Notes: generated by a model not told the origin, from the letters alone. A stretch of DNA of 64,000 bases from Trichormus_B sp936914905 (GCF_039871975.1 NZ_JBDPLL010000001.1), one strand, 5' to 3'. Positions 27,702 through 37,773 are shown, numbered from the stretch's first letter. Numbers and translations: made by a program.

Positions 27702-28690
27702 CTACAATTCGCTCACACGACCTACACCAACAGCATCAACTACTACCTGAACACAAGAAATTCCACCACTGGGAATCAACAAATCTGCTAATTGTTGTCC
27801 AGGAAGAGGACGCTTGATCTTAATGCGAATTTCTGTGGCAAGGTTGTTGCTAGATTTGAGGTTAAGAGTGGTAGCCGTTCCAGTACGAAAGGTTCTTTCA
27901 AATGCTTTTTTAGCTTCAAATAAAGTAATTGTTTCACCAATGTTTTGAGCAAATAAATCTCTCACATCTGAAGCATTAACGTCTTTGACTAGATCAATGG
28001 CTATATCATAATAACCACCTGCATCTCTGCCGTCAAAAGTTCTATGTTGAGTCCATTCATAATGCTCAAGATTAGATTTTACACCGGGCATAATTTTAGT
28101 TAATTCACTGTTTGTCTCTGGATCAATATCTACTATAGGCAAAGCTTTCCAATTTCCTGTTTCGTCTTTGTTGTTATCATCAGATGGGACACCGCAGTAG
28201 GAAAATTTATCAGGCCATAAACAGTGTAAGGTAAATTATTCGCATCATAGCTATTTTCAGTTTGATCAATACATTCTTTCTTGCTTAGATGGGTTTCACA
28301 AAAAGCTGACTGCTAAGAGAGTGCCAATAAATATTTCTCAGCACAACCATTAGTTAGACAACCTGGAGCAGGTACAGGTTGATTGCTAGTATTAGTGTTA
28401 TTGCTGGTTGCACTATTAGTGATGTCTGCACTGACTAAACTCAATTGACCACAGTTTTTATTAACCCATTTATTACGCCCTTCGACTTTAACAGATACAT
28501 AATCTCCGTCTTTAATATTCAAACCAAAGGCTGAGTAAATCTGTTCTAGAAGTGATACAGGCTTCTGCTGCTGGTGTAAGCTTCGCAGCCATTAGAGGTA
28601 AAATTCCCTATCATGGGATAGTCAGCATAGGTTGGTTGCTGGCTAAGAAGCAGAAAAAAGAGTAAGAACGCTATGATAAATTAAATGCAG
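27702..28690 (-). pseudogene. secreted RNase T2-family ribonuclease, frameshifted
   Basis: The minus strand shows a signal peptide (IIAFLLFFLLLSQQPTYA, predicted cut before DYP), an N-terminal extension (NIKDGDYVSVKVEGRNKWV), then the T2 core. This runs YLLALS, stop, QSAFCETHLSKKEC, and after a frame change LHCLWPDKFSYCGVPSDD (CAS I, catalytic His, Gly changed to Cys) and LEHYEWTQHRTFDGRD (CAS II, His kept, Lys to Gln and Gly to Arg). The C-terminal portion is open to 27702. RNase T2 enzymes are periplasmic or secreted, acid-type and base-nonspecific. At least one stop and two frame changes occur. Confidence 0.7.
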
Positions 28691-28796
28691 TTTTTATACC
28701 TAGGTATTAATACTATAGTAAACTACTATGGCTGTATTCTCTTCAGTGCTAGTGTTAACTAAATTTTATCTTGTATATAGGATTCCAGTTTGATTT

Positions 28797-28982
28797 CTGA
28801 TAGCTTGTGTCGCGTAGCCATAAAGATAGTTAGGGTGTATAAAGCCTTACATTCATGACTGCAATAAAGCGATAACATAATACACCATCATCAAGGGGTT
28901 GATGCGTTACGAAATCCGTCGTAATACACACTGCAATACTACAATACCTAATTTTGTATGGCTACGCCACGCAAGCTATCAG
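28797..28982. repeat. MITE with 26-bp inverted ends, family D
   Basis: The left end 28797-28822 (CTGATAGCTTGTGTCGCGTA plus GCCATA) and the right end 28957-28982 are inverted copies with two mismatches. The interior of about 134 bp is AT-rich and non-coding. It sits between the RNase T2 pseudogene and a hypothetical gene. Confidence 0.75.
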
Positions 28983-28989
28983 CAAAGTC

Positions 28990-29415
28990 TTAAAACACAT
29001 TTATCCGACCATTATTGATAATATAAAGAGAGCGAGCACCTGGAAATTTATTACTAGCTCGCAGTTCTAAACGCAGTGTACCAGAATTAAGTTTAGAAAC
29101 ATTAGCTTGTAAAGACCTGGCTGTATCATCCCAAAACAGGAGAGACAAATTTGCTTCTGTACCCCTTTGTTGATCTAAAATATATTTCTTTCCTGGTTCT
29201 ACATAAATACGGCGCATTTCTGGTAATTCCTCCAGTTTCAATACTCTAGGTGTACGGTTTACAATCTGCACACGAATATATTGCCCAGGTTGAAACTGTA
29301 GTGGATGCGCACCACAATGTGAAGCACAGGTTTCAGCTAATGTGACAGGAGAATTATTAGTTGGTGTTAACAATAAAGCAGTAGCAATTAATGTTACTCA
29401 AATTAACTTGAACAT
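28990..29415 (-). pseudogene. conserved secreted hypothetical protein with stop at codon 6
   Basis: From ATG 29415 (ribosome site GAGGAGTG) the frame reads MFKLI, TGA, VTLIATALLLTPTNN and then an open 127-codon stretch. That stretch includes ETCASHCGAHPLQFQPGQYI and LELRASNKFPGARSLYI to 28990. The N-terminus is a signal peptide split by the TGA; the mature domain is entirely intact. Either the gene has just died or the stop is a sequencing error. I do not recognise the family; it may be a periplasmic beta-rich domain. Confidence 0.6.
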
Positions 29416-29480
29416 AAGACACTCCTCAAATAATTAGGCAAATTAGATTTTTGTGATTTATCTAATAAGTAACAACTGAG

Positions 29481-29628
29481 GTAAGAATTCAGGAATCAGG
29501 ATTTAGGAGTCAGAATATTTGAGAAATTTGTTAATTATCAAATAGGTATTTTTAGTGTTAGCCTGAAAAAGCTTACTGCTGATGACTGTTCGCGTAGCGT
29601 GCCGTTAGGCATTAGCTGAATACTTACC
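29481..29628. repeat. dispersed inverted-end repeat, family B, copy 4
   Basis: It begins GTAAGAATTCAGGAATCAGG, contains GTTCGCGTAGCGTGCCGTTA and ends GCTGAATACTTACC. Same family as 13230, 21912 and 24201. Confidence 0.8.
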
Positions 29629-29673
29629 AACGCAGAGTAAGGATTTATAAAATCTAAACTCCTAAAACTGACT

Positions 29674-31509
29674 TTACAAATAATATCTGACAGTGGTTAT
29701 AACTCGACTTTTCTTAGCTTTTAAAGCATTCTTTAAAAATAAAGTCGTTTGGTTATGTAGAATCCCATCCCACCAATTGCGTGTTACAAAAGCTGGAATG
29801 ATGATAGTTGTGAAAACATCTGGATGATGCTCCTCAAATTGGCTAACAAAATTAACAATTGGTTCAATTACAGAACGATAAGGAGAGCCAATAATTTCCA
29901 AAGGAATATCTGATTCGAGATGTCGCCATTTTTTTTGCAGTTTTTCTCGGTCTGTTGTACCCATATCTACGTGAACAGCTACAATTTCATCCGCAATTGT
30001 GCGTGCATAATCTAAAGCTTCTACTGTTCCTCTGTTCAGTTGTCCGACTACAACGACAGCAGGATGAGTGATAAATTCAGGTTTCGGTCTAGGGATGTAA
30101 CTTCGTGGTGCTATCCCCTGAATACTGAGACGTTGAGCTACATATTGGTAGTGACTATGAATAACGGCAAAAAGACTTACTACCAAAGGAATTGCTACTA
30201 CTACTAACCAAGCACCTAATAAGAGTTTGGTAAAAATAATTACTAGTAATACCACAAAGGTGGCGATCGCCCCCAACCCATTCATCAGCGCACTTGCACG
30301 CCAACTCCCAGTTTGTTCTTTAAACCAGTGGCGTACCATTCCTGCTTGGGAAAGGGTAAAGGAAGTAAATACACCAACTGCATAGAGAGGAATAACTGCG
30401 TTAACTTGTCCTTTAAAGATAATTACTAAAATCCCCGCACAGACACTGAGGAGAACAATACCATTAGAGTAAACCAAGCGATCACCCAATAGAGACAACT
30501 GCCGTGGTAAAAATCCATCTCGTGCCAAAAAGTAACAAAGCCTAGGGAAATCTCCATAGCTGGTATTAGCAGCTAACAGCAAAACCAACAAAGTCACAAT
30601 TTGCACAAAATAGTAAAATGGCCCAGTCCCTAAAATTACTCTACCCAACAGAGAAACCACCGTTTGTCCCTCTTCGGGAAGAATATGATAAATGTTTGCT
30701 AAGTAACTGATACCCACAAACATCAGTCCCAAAATTACTCCCAAATATAACAAAGTTAGGCGAGCATTTTTCCATTCTGGAGGTTTAAAAGCTAACACCC
30801 CATCAGATATTGCTTCTACTCCCGTCAGTGCTGTACATCCAGCAGAAAAGGCTCGTAAAATGAAAAACAAACTCAATCCTTCAGTAACAGGAAGAGAGGG
30901 ATATTCTGTAATAACTTGCCCAGTGCTATTTTTAAACAAACCAATGCCAATCAACAAGAAAATACTACCAATAAAGGCATAAGTAGGAATCATGAAGATT
31001 TGACCTGATTCCTTCACACCCCTGAGATTTGCCAGCATTAACAAAAAGATGAAAATCAAACACAGAAGAACTGCATGAGATTGTAATACAGGAATCGCTG
31101 ATATTAAAGCTGCTGTACCCGCAGATATACTGACAGTTACAGTCAAAATATAGTCGATCATCAACGAACCACCAGCCACCAAACCTGGATACAGACCCAG
31201 ATTTTCTCTAGCGACAATGTAAGAACCACCACCTTGAGGATAAGCGCGAATGGTTTGACGATAAGACAGCACAACTATTCCCAGTAGGAAAATAATTGCT
31301 ATAGCGATCGGTAGAGACAAACCAAGCGCACCGGTCCCTGCTGCTACTAAAACCAGCAAAATCTCCTCAGTGGCATACGCAACGGAGGAAAGAGCATCAG
31401 AAGAAAGAACCGCTAAAGCAGCAGCATTACTCAATCGCTCTTCACTATGGGCGCTAGTTGGTAAGGATTTACCAAGAAAAAATTTCTTAATCTGAGGGTA
31501 TAAGGACAT
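29674..31509 (-). CDS. APC-superfamily permease, KimA-like potassium importer
   Basis: 611 residues: about 12 membrane helices followed by a cytoplasmic C-terminal domain of about 140 residues. The N-terminus has the APC discontinuous-helix signature (SSDALSSVAYATEEILLVL, then YPQGGGSYIVARENLG). The C-terminal part (VVVVGQLNRGTVEALDYART, VAVHVDMGTTDREKLQKKW) looks like the universal-stress-like domain of KimA/YdaO, a high-affinity K+/H+ symporter often controlled by c-di-AMP. I start at ATG 31509 (MSLYPQIKKFF), preceded by AGGTGG; an upstream start adds six residues. The substrate is inferred from architecture; an amino-acid substrate is the alternative. Intact. Confidence 0.82.
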   Translation of the reverse strand: MSLYPQIKKFFLGKSLPTSAHSEERLSNAAALAVLSSDALSSVAYATEEILLVLVAAGTGALGLSLPIAIAIIFLLGIVVLSYRQTIRAYPQGGGSYIVARENLGLYPGLVAGGSLMIDYILTVTVSISAGTAALISAIPVLQSHAVLLCLIFIFLLMLANLRGVKESGQIFMIPTYAFIGSIFLLIGIGLFKNSTGQVITEYPSLPVTEGLSLFFILRAFSAGCTALTGVEAISDGVLAFKPPEWKNARLTLLYLGVILGLMFVGISYLANIYHILPEEGQTVVSLLGRVILGTGPFYYFVQIVTLLVLLLAANTSYGDFPRLCYFLARDGFLPRQLSLLGDRLVYSNGIVLLSVCAGILVIIFKGQVNAVIPLYAVGVFTSFTLSQAGMVRHWFKEQTGSWRASALMNGLGAIATFVVLLVIIFTKLLLGAWLVVVAIPLVVSLFAVIHSHYQYVAQRLSIQGIAPRSYIPRPKPEFITHPAVVVVGQLNRGTVEALDYARTIADEIVAVHVDMGTTDREKLQKKWRHLESDIPLEIIGSPYRSVIEPIVNFVSQFEEHHPDVFTTIIIPAFVTRNWWDGILHNQTTLFLKNALKAKKSRVITTVRYYL

Positions 31510-31954
31510 AAAAGATCCACCTGACAAATGTTTTTATCCTACTTAAATTAAAGATTAAATCAAAACCAGAACTATGGAAGATATTGACACTCTCAAGTTT
31601 AATTAGGGCCTGCTGATAGCATAGCGTGCCATTAATCCATAGCCAATCACTTTCCCAGATTCGAGACTGACTATTCTACTGACTATTCTTACGTCCTTCT
31701 AATTCTCCCTCCTAACTCCTGGTTAAAAGCTGTTGAATGGTGGGAGTCAATTGCTTGAGCATAACTGGTGGGAGCAACGCGATTTTGTAAGGTCCGGCAA
31801 AAAGTGTGCGATCGCTAAACCCAAAACAGGCATCGATAAAAATCATTTACCGTACGATTAAAATATAGTATACATATAGATTAAATGAAGTTACTTAAAC
31901 AAATCTATCAGATGAAAGAAGTTGAGACAGACTGGTATTGTGGTCAAAAAAAGG
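31510..31954. other. eroded region upstream of the permease
   Basis: A minus-strand fragment (31725-31860) reads MIFIDACFGFSDRTLFAG and KIALLPPVMLKQLTPTIQQL before a stop. It resembles the end of an unidentified gene. The rest is non-coding repeat-like DNA, including GCGATCGCT. Confidence 0.35.
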
Positions 31955-32510
31955 TAGGATTTCTAAATAAAAGACAGGGAACACCTACCATTAATGACAA
32001 AAAACATATATTCAAGTCTTGATTCGACCAAATGTTTTAAAGATTTTGAAGAGCAAGTTACAAAACTTTTAGAAAGTAATAACATTCCCGAATAGAATGG
32101 ACAAACTTTTAAGTCCCATCGAGAAAAGATTAGAGAAGCTGCATTAATATGGATGAACTTATTTCTTCAGCAGTAGGAGAGCATTCTAAAACTCTGGTTC
32201 AATAAGGAAATTATCTTTTAGGTACCTATCGGGAAGAACGTTTGAATTATGCTGAATTTTTAGCCCGTAAATACCTATTGGTAGTGGAGCTATCGAAAGT
32301 TTAATCTGCCAAGTTATCAATTTAAGAATGAAAGGAAACAGTAAATTTTGGTTAAAAGAAAATGCGGAAATTATGTGACATCTTCGTTGTCAATAGATAG
32401 CTGGAAGTTGGCATAATTTCTGTAATTCCATTCTTACCTCTTTTATCCATCTTCAAACTGTCTAATATTTTAGACCTACAACTCCCATTTAACAGAATCT
32501 TCTGTGCTAA
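31955..32510 (+). mobile_element. ISKra4-family transposase, C-terminal remnant
   Basis: Plus-strand pieces read AEFLARKYLLVVEL, then GSGAIESLICQVINLRMKG and NSKFWLKENAEIM, the terminal block of ISKra4 transposases. Upstream, YREERLNYAEF and short Lys-rich pieces belong to the same gene. Many stops. It complements the N-terminal and central fragments at 16760 and 3194. Confidence 0.6.
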
Positions 32511-32529
32511 TCAATACCTCCTTAGCAGC

Positions 32530-32810
32530 TAACTCCTCTGATGATTGCTTGTCATTTTTTGGATAAAACTATGGGGAATCAAATTTTCACCATAGATACT
32601 TCGTAGAAATTTAATAAGTAATTCAGCTTCAATTGAATTGTTGATTCGGGCAATTTTAGCCACTGGTGCCACTCCTGAAGATATTGGCCAGGTTATTGCT
32701 GGTTTGAAGTAAAAGAAATCATGACAATGTGTTGAGTTGTGTTCCTTAACTCAAGGTACAGGATTGGCGATCGCTAACCTAGCAGCTAATTGACTGGTAA
32801 CACTAGGAAG
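32530..32810 (+). other. unidentified short coding remnant
   Basis: A frame ending at 32709 reads ELLIRAILATGATPEDIGQ and VIAGLK before TAA. The preceding residues are out of frame. This is the C-terminus of a gene I do not recognise. Confidence 0.3.
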
Positions 32811-32811
32811 A

Positions 32812-33330
32812 CTAGATGCCCAAATTTTGAACAAGCTCTTCAACTGATTGCATAGGAATATATAGTTTCATCGGACTTTGGTTAAATTGCTGAAAGCCGT
32901 ATTTTATATAGAAATTTACAACCTGCTCATCTAAAGGTTCGGCTATCACAGCTAAAGAAGCAACCTGTGTAGAGGCATTGATCACCCTTTTCAGCGCATC
33001 CAATAACATTAGCTCACCAAATCTCTGCCCTTTTTGTCTATTATCAACGGGAAGGCAACCTAACAGCATAGCTGGTAGATAAGGATAACGAGGCAATCGT
33101 TTTGCAAAAGCCTCATCCAGAACTGTAATATCAACAGTATATGCAGAGAGCGTGTAGTAAGCTAAAACACGAGAATCAGGTTCATTAATCAAAACAAACA
33201 CACTTAAAACTCTTTTTTTGATATCCTGAGATACTTGTTTACATAGATAATTATCTAAATTATCTTGCCCAGAGCAAAATTCAGTGCGGATATGCCTATG
33301 ACTATCTAGAGGCTCGATCTTAAGAACCAT
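32812..33330 (-). CDS. GNAT acetyltransferase toxin (TacT-like)
   Basis: 172 residues. The N-terminal FCSGQDNLDNYL block, VLAYYTLSAYTVDI, the acetyl-CoA binding loop RQKGQRFGELMLLDAL and the late FYIKYGFQQF (candidate catalytic Tyr) are characteristic of GNAT toxins paired with DUF1778 antitoxins. These acetylate aminoacyl-tRNA to stop translation. The ATG at 33330 overlaps the antitoxin stop (TAATG). The reading frame is intact. The cognate antitoxin just upstream is broken, so activity is either lost by point mutation or silenced. Confidence 0.82.
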   Translation of the reverse strand: MVLKIEPLDSHRHIRTEFCSGQDNLDNYLCKQVSQDIKKRVLSVFVLINEPDSRVLAYYTLSAYTVDITVLDEAFAKRLPRYPYLPAMLLGCLPVDNRQKGQRFGELMLLDALKRVINASTQVASLAVIAEPLDEQVVNFYIKYGFQQFNQSPMKLYIPMQSVEELVQNLGI

Positions 33331-33616
33331 TACACTGACATTACTTGCTTATATAGTAGTGCAGCAGCCTTCAGGGCATCATTCGGCTTGGGAGGATTGA
33401 TTAGAGTATCAACAAAAGCTTCAGCATCTTCAATACTTAGCTTGAGAGTTTGGTGTCTTCGATAACTCGCAAAGCTTCTGATTGAATATTGGCAATCACA
33501 AAGTCAGTTAGGGTGCGTCCTTCTAGATCCGCTGCTTTCTACAACAGAGCTTTAGTTTCTGAACTGATACTAGCTTTAAGTCTCGGTATCGGTTTTGGAT
33601 TAGGTGCAATATAATA
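33330..33616 (-). pseudogene. DUF1778 antitoxin (TacA-like), broken
   Basis: The minus strand reads PKPIPRLKASISSETKALL, stop, KAADLEGRTLTDFVIANIQ and SEALRVIED (ribbon-helix-helix DNA-binding part), then a frame change near KLSS and LSIEDAEAFVDTLINPPKP, NDALKAAALLYKQVMSV (toxin-neutralising tail). The stop codon overlaps the toxin ATG. The premature stop in the first third and the frameshift would prevent a functional antitoxin. Confidence 0.75.
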
Positions 33617-34022
33617 TTTATATCAATTAGTTTTAGATGAACTCTTAACAATTATATACGGGAAATTGCCGTGCGTCAAACCTTGCCATTGCCGAAAATG
33701 AGAGACTAACTAAACCTACAAGATGAGCGATTATTTATCGAATCAAAAAAAGGAGAAGCAATCGCCCTATTTTTTCTATTCCTAAAGACTTGATTTCCTG
33801 TAAATTTATGTGATAACCTACATTTAGATTCAAACTACTCCTATTAGATAGATTTATCGTACTTTCTTTAATAGCTTAAATAGCTTAGTTATAAGCGCAC
33901 TCTGCAAAATTCTATTTTTTAGTAACTGGAAATATCTAGCAATATGCTGTTATATCCCTTTCAACTACTATTCCCATGGCTTCTATTTATTAATTTTGTT
34001 TCATGTAAAGAGGAGAGAAAAA
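33617..34022. other. region with a short unidentified remnant
   Basis: Around 33650-33790 a plus-strand frame reads NYIREIAVRQTLPLPKMRD, stop, LQDERLFIESKKGEAIALFF, probably an eroded gene. Otherwise AT-rich. Nothing else is supported. Confidence 0.3.
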
Positions 34023-34463
34023 ATGAGTCCCGTAAAAAAGGTTAGTGATGATTTGAGTGTTGCTGGGCAAATTTCTTCTGAAGAATTAAAAGAATTAGCA
34101 TTTCAAGGGTTTAAATCAGTTTTGAATTTACGTTCCCTGGACGAGAACGATTTTCTCAATGATGAACAAAAACAAGCAGAAGCTGTGGGACTAGAATATG
34201 TAAATGTTCCATTAAATCCTAAAGAAGCAAATCAACAGTTAACAACACAGGCAATTCTAGAAATTGATAATTTACCTAAGCCAATTTTAATTCACTGTGC
34301 TAGTGGTGCAAGAGCCGGAGGAATAGCCTTGATTGCTGATGCAATTAAAGCTGGTTTGACTTATGAAGAAATCGTCCAGAAAGCAAATGCAGTAGGTATT
34401 AATCTAGAGCAACCTCACCTCAAACAATTCTTGTTAGAAAAGTTTGTCGCTAGACAAAGCTAA
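34023..34463 (+). CDS. small DSP-like phosphatase (beta-lactamase-hydrolase-like / DUF442)
   Basis: 146 residues from ATG 34023, chosen because AGGAGAG lies just upstream (an ATG nine codons earlier at 33996 is possible). The start VKKVSDDLSVAGQISSEEL and the central KSVLNLRS are typical of the BLH/DUF442 family. The Cys phosphatase loop is HCASGARAGG (His-Cys-x5-Arg). The Asp general acid is likely near DENDFLNDEQ. Relatives are linked to sulfide/persulfide detoxification when fused to persulfide dioxygenases; here it stands alone. Intact. Confidence 0.82.
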   Translation: MSPVKKVSDDLSVAGQISSEELKELAFQGFKSVLNLRSLDENDFLNDEQKQAEAVGLEYVNVPLNPKEANQQLTTQAILEIDNLPKPILIHCASGARAGGIALIADAIKAGLTYEEIVQKANAVGINLEQPHLKQFLLEKFVARQS

Positions 34464-34644
34464 TCTCTCAAAGTTGCCGAATGTGAATAAGCTGTTGGAC
34501 ATTTACAGGACTTACCCAAGAACTCTCTAAAACCCTCTCTCTTTCGTGTCCTATCCTTTCGGCATCCTAGGCGTTGGCAGAGCCTTCGCCTTAGAGATAC
34601 GCGGTTTATTTTTCCGTTCCCTTTGCGTAAACCCTAATTTCATT

Positions 34645-34785
34645 TAAGTAGGTGGGTGGAAAAATTTATAACTATGTCATGCCTAATGTAGCAAAAATGT
34701 AGCAAAGCGGAATCAAGTAATAGGAAGGGTTTCAAGTAATTTACGTTTTGTTAAATAGTTATGTTTATTTGTGTCTACCTACTTA
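34645..34785. repeat. MITE family C, copy 2 (inverted)
   Basis: It begins TAAGTAGGTGGGTGG and ends TGTCTACCTACTTA. Same family as 26016-26146 in opposite orientation. A duplicated AATGTAGCAA word inside it is unique to this copy. Confidence 0.75.
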
Positions 34786-34793
34786 TACAAATA

Positions 34794-34829
34794 GGGTGGG
34801 CATCTTGCCCACCCCACAAGATTTTTTTT
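34794..34829 (+). terminator. candidate hairpin with T-run
   Basis: GGGTGGGC-ATCTT-GCCCACCC is a perfect 8-bp stem followed 6 bases later by a T-rich run. It lies about 330 bases after the phosphatase gene, beyond a MITE, so its role as that gene's terminator is doubtful. The GGTGGGC motif is also a common cyanobacterial repeat. Confidence 0.35.
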
Positions 34830-34928
34830 AATTAGCAAAACCAACTTTTAAAATTAATTTTGGAGTAAGGATTGAGGTGGTGGGGTATTGACAAGTGTGA
34901 TAGGTGAGGGAGAATATAGCAAGCAGTT

Positions 34929-35407
34929 ATGGAAAAGAAACTGCCACGAAAACTAGATAGAGAGATATTGAAGCAGTAGGCAACAGAGCAAGTGGTAGAA
35001 ATCACTATTGATCAGGGGAAAAGTATAGAAAAACTAACAAATATAGTAGTAGAACTGGAAAAAGAAATAGAGAAACTCAAAGTCAGTAGAGATTTAGACA
35101 GCATCAGATTATGGAAAGCACCGTCGGGAGACATCCTTAAAAAAACCGAGAACAAACAACAAGAGAAACAACAAGAGAAACAACAAGAGAACCAGACACC
35201 AAAACGGAAACGAGGAGGATAAGCAGGCCATAGGAGAAAAACGAGAAAGGGGTTTGGTGGAGTAGATAGATTTGAGATCCTGGGACCCCAAGTGTGTGGA
35301 TGGTGTGGTCAGGGGGAATTGTTTGGCGAACCAATAAAAATGGAAACACAACAAGTAGGGGAGTTGGTGGACATGCCAATAGAAATAGTAGAATATCTAA
35401 AGATATA
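34929..35407 (+). mobile_element. IS66-family transposase, N-terminal half
   Basis: From ATG 34929: MEKKLPRKLDREILKQ, stop, then VEITIDQGKSIEKLTNIVVE and a coiled-coil (LEKEIEKLKVSRDL), a PSGDILKK block, a 12-bp tandem repeat region (CAACAAGAGAAA units, about 35159-35195), KRKRGG, and a zinc-finger region (DRFEILGPQVCGWCGQGE). It ends near VEYLKI where the IS5-like copy begins. The C-terminal half of an IS66 transposase lies beside the other IS5-like copy at 53840-54868. Confidence 0.75.
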
Positions 35408-35420
35408 GGTGCATTTGTAG

Positions 35421-36573
35421 TAGACCTATCTTTAAAATAAATTTTGTGGGAAAATAAACAGAAAAAATGTAACTGTGTATATCAATAATGACAAGTCCCC
35501 TAGGAAGAATAGAATTATACCCCCAGAAATCAAAAAGATTAATTGGGATTAAGTATAAAGACTTTATGACATTAGTAGCATTAGCAGAAAAAAGGGATCT
35601 AGAGAAACAAGCAGAAATTGAAAAAAGAAAAATTAGGTTAATAGCGTCTGGAGGAGGACGTAAAGCAGAAATGACCTGAAAGGAGGAAGTATGTCTATGC
35701 CTAGTAGACCTGAGAGAGAAGCCAACATCTGAAATTCTAGGATTATTGTTTTATGTATCGAGGATAAAAGCAAATAACACATTTAATTATTCGGTAAAAA
35801 TTCTGAGGGAGATTTAACCTGTCTCCCAAATAGAAGAAGCAAAAAAAGATGAGCAAAAATATCAAGAACTATGCAAAGGACTGAGTGATTATAAATTAAT
35901 AATAGATAGTGCCGAACAAGTTATAGAAAGACTAGGTGACTATCAAGAGCAGAAAAAATATTATTCAAGCAATAAGAAAATACACACACTAGAAAATCAA
36001 TTTATAGTATTCCCAGGAAGTGAACATATAGTTGCTATTTCTATTTGACAATTAAGTAAGATAACCGATATTACACTTTTTATAAAAAATCGCTAAAACC
36101 TAGATGCTAAACAAAGATTTTTGGACACAAAGCTTATATAGGAGAAGAATTTATTACCACACCTTATAAGAAGCCTAAAAAAGCTGAACTTTCAGAGATT
36201 GAAAAAGAAGAAAATAAGAAAATATCATCAATAAAAATTGGTGTTGAACATCTCATATGTAGAGTCAAAACTTTTGGAGTAGCTAGTGATAGATCTCGTT
36301 TAGATCGACATTGTTATTATCAGGTGATAATGGCAGTATCTGGATTAGTTAGGTTAGAGCTAAATTATTCATTTATACTAAGTCATAATATTTGAGTTAT
36401 CAGCCTTTAGATTATCTCTTTTAGAAAGCTATATTTCTCAAAAATTTTAATAATTTTGATATTTTCATCACCAAACCCTCATTTTTGCGTTCAGCCATAA
36501 TTAGTGTTTCATCCCAGTTATAGTTCGTGTAACGCTTTCACAGTAAGCTTTTTATCTTTTCAGGACAAGTCTA
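35421..36573 (+). mobile_element. IS5-like element, third copy, decayed transposase
   Basis: Left end TAGACCTATCTTTAAAA, right end CAGGACAAGTCTA. The transposase begins TSPLGRIELYPQKSKRLIG at 35488, continues IRLIASGGGRKAEMT, stop, KEEVCLCLVDLREKPTSEIL, and later KIHTLENQFIVFPGSEHIVA and LVIDLV-type fragments. Many stops. It is about 85-90% similar by eye to the copy at 54874-56033 and related to the copies at 2-684 and 9797-10698. It is inserted in an IS66 transposase. Confidence 0.7.
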
Positions 36574-37773
36574 TTGCATATAATAGGGAACAAAGGGGAT
36601 GAGGGAGATGAAAGACAAATAAAGGCTCTTTATTATTTACTCCTGAGTCTTGAATCCTGCTGTGATGTAGTAGAAATTATCTCCTGAGATAGTTGAAATT
36701 ATTATTGTGTATAACTAATATCAACCCATAAGTAGAACAGAAATAAGTCAGAATCCAAGTTTTAGGGTGTTTAGAGAAGGATTTATTATCAATGATTCAA
36801 TAATAAAGCAATGATGTCATCCTCATCAGTGCCAGAAAAACTCATGTCTTCAATATTTTTAACTTAAAATATTACATTGCTCCAAATCCTTATTTAGATA
36901 GAGGTGCTTTAGTTTTTGATTTTGCTTTTACTAGATATGCAGAACCGTTAAAGATTGAGGAATATCTTGATCACATTAGTAAATAATATTCTCACTGAGA
37001 CAAGCAAACATATAATTCCTATAGTGATTTGTTTGCTCGTGTTGTCTCCGAAGTGGGAAAATTAGACATGGGTTTGCACATAAATTACTGGAGTATCAAG
37101 CCTGATCAGGATTATGTAAAAATCAGCATCCAAGCTCTACATGAACTGACAAGTAGAGCAGTAGTTTATTTTCTTTGGGATTGGTGGGAAACTATTACTA
37201 AACGTGAGTGAGGATTTCCTGTTTGAAGAAGGGTTGATCAAACTGCAAAATAGATTTCGTTTATCTGCTTATGGTGGACCCACGGTTTACGGTTTATTGC
37301 GAACAGCTTATAACCAAGGTATTCCCGCTTTCTATTTATGGGAAGAGCCATTGACGCAATATGGTTTTGGTAGAAAATTGCTGCGGGGAGTCGCAACTAC
37401 TTTTGATGGTGATAGTCATATAGATTCCGAATTTACCACTCGGAAGGATGACTGTAAAGGATTTTTACACAATTTGAGTTTCCCTATTCCAGAGGGTGAA
37501 ATTGTGTTTTCTGAACAAGAAGCTGTGGAGGTAGCGAGAGTTATTGGCTACCCGGTTGCTGTTAAGCCTGTGGTGGGTCATAAAGGAATTGGTGTTACAC
37601 CTGATGTGCATAATGCTAGAGAGTTAACATAGGCTTATAATAGAGCGTTGATGGTGATTCCTGAAGAACAACCAACGGGAATTATTGTGGAGAAAAGTAT
37701 CCGGGGAAAAGATTTCCGTTTATTGTGTGTTAATGGTAGATTCATTGCTGCTACAGGACGCCGTCCTGCATCA

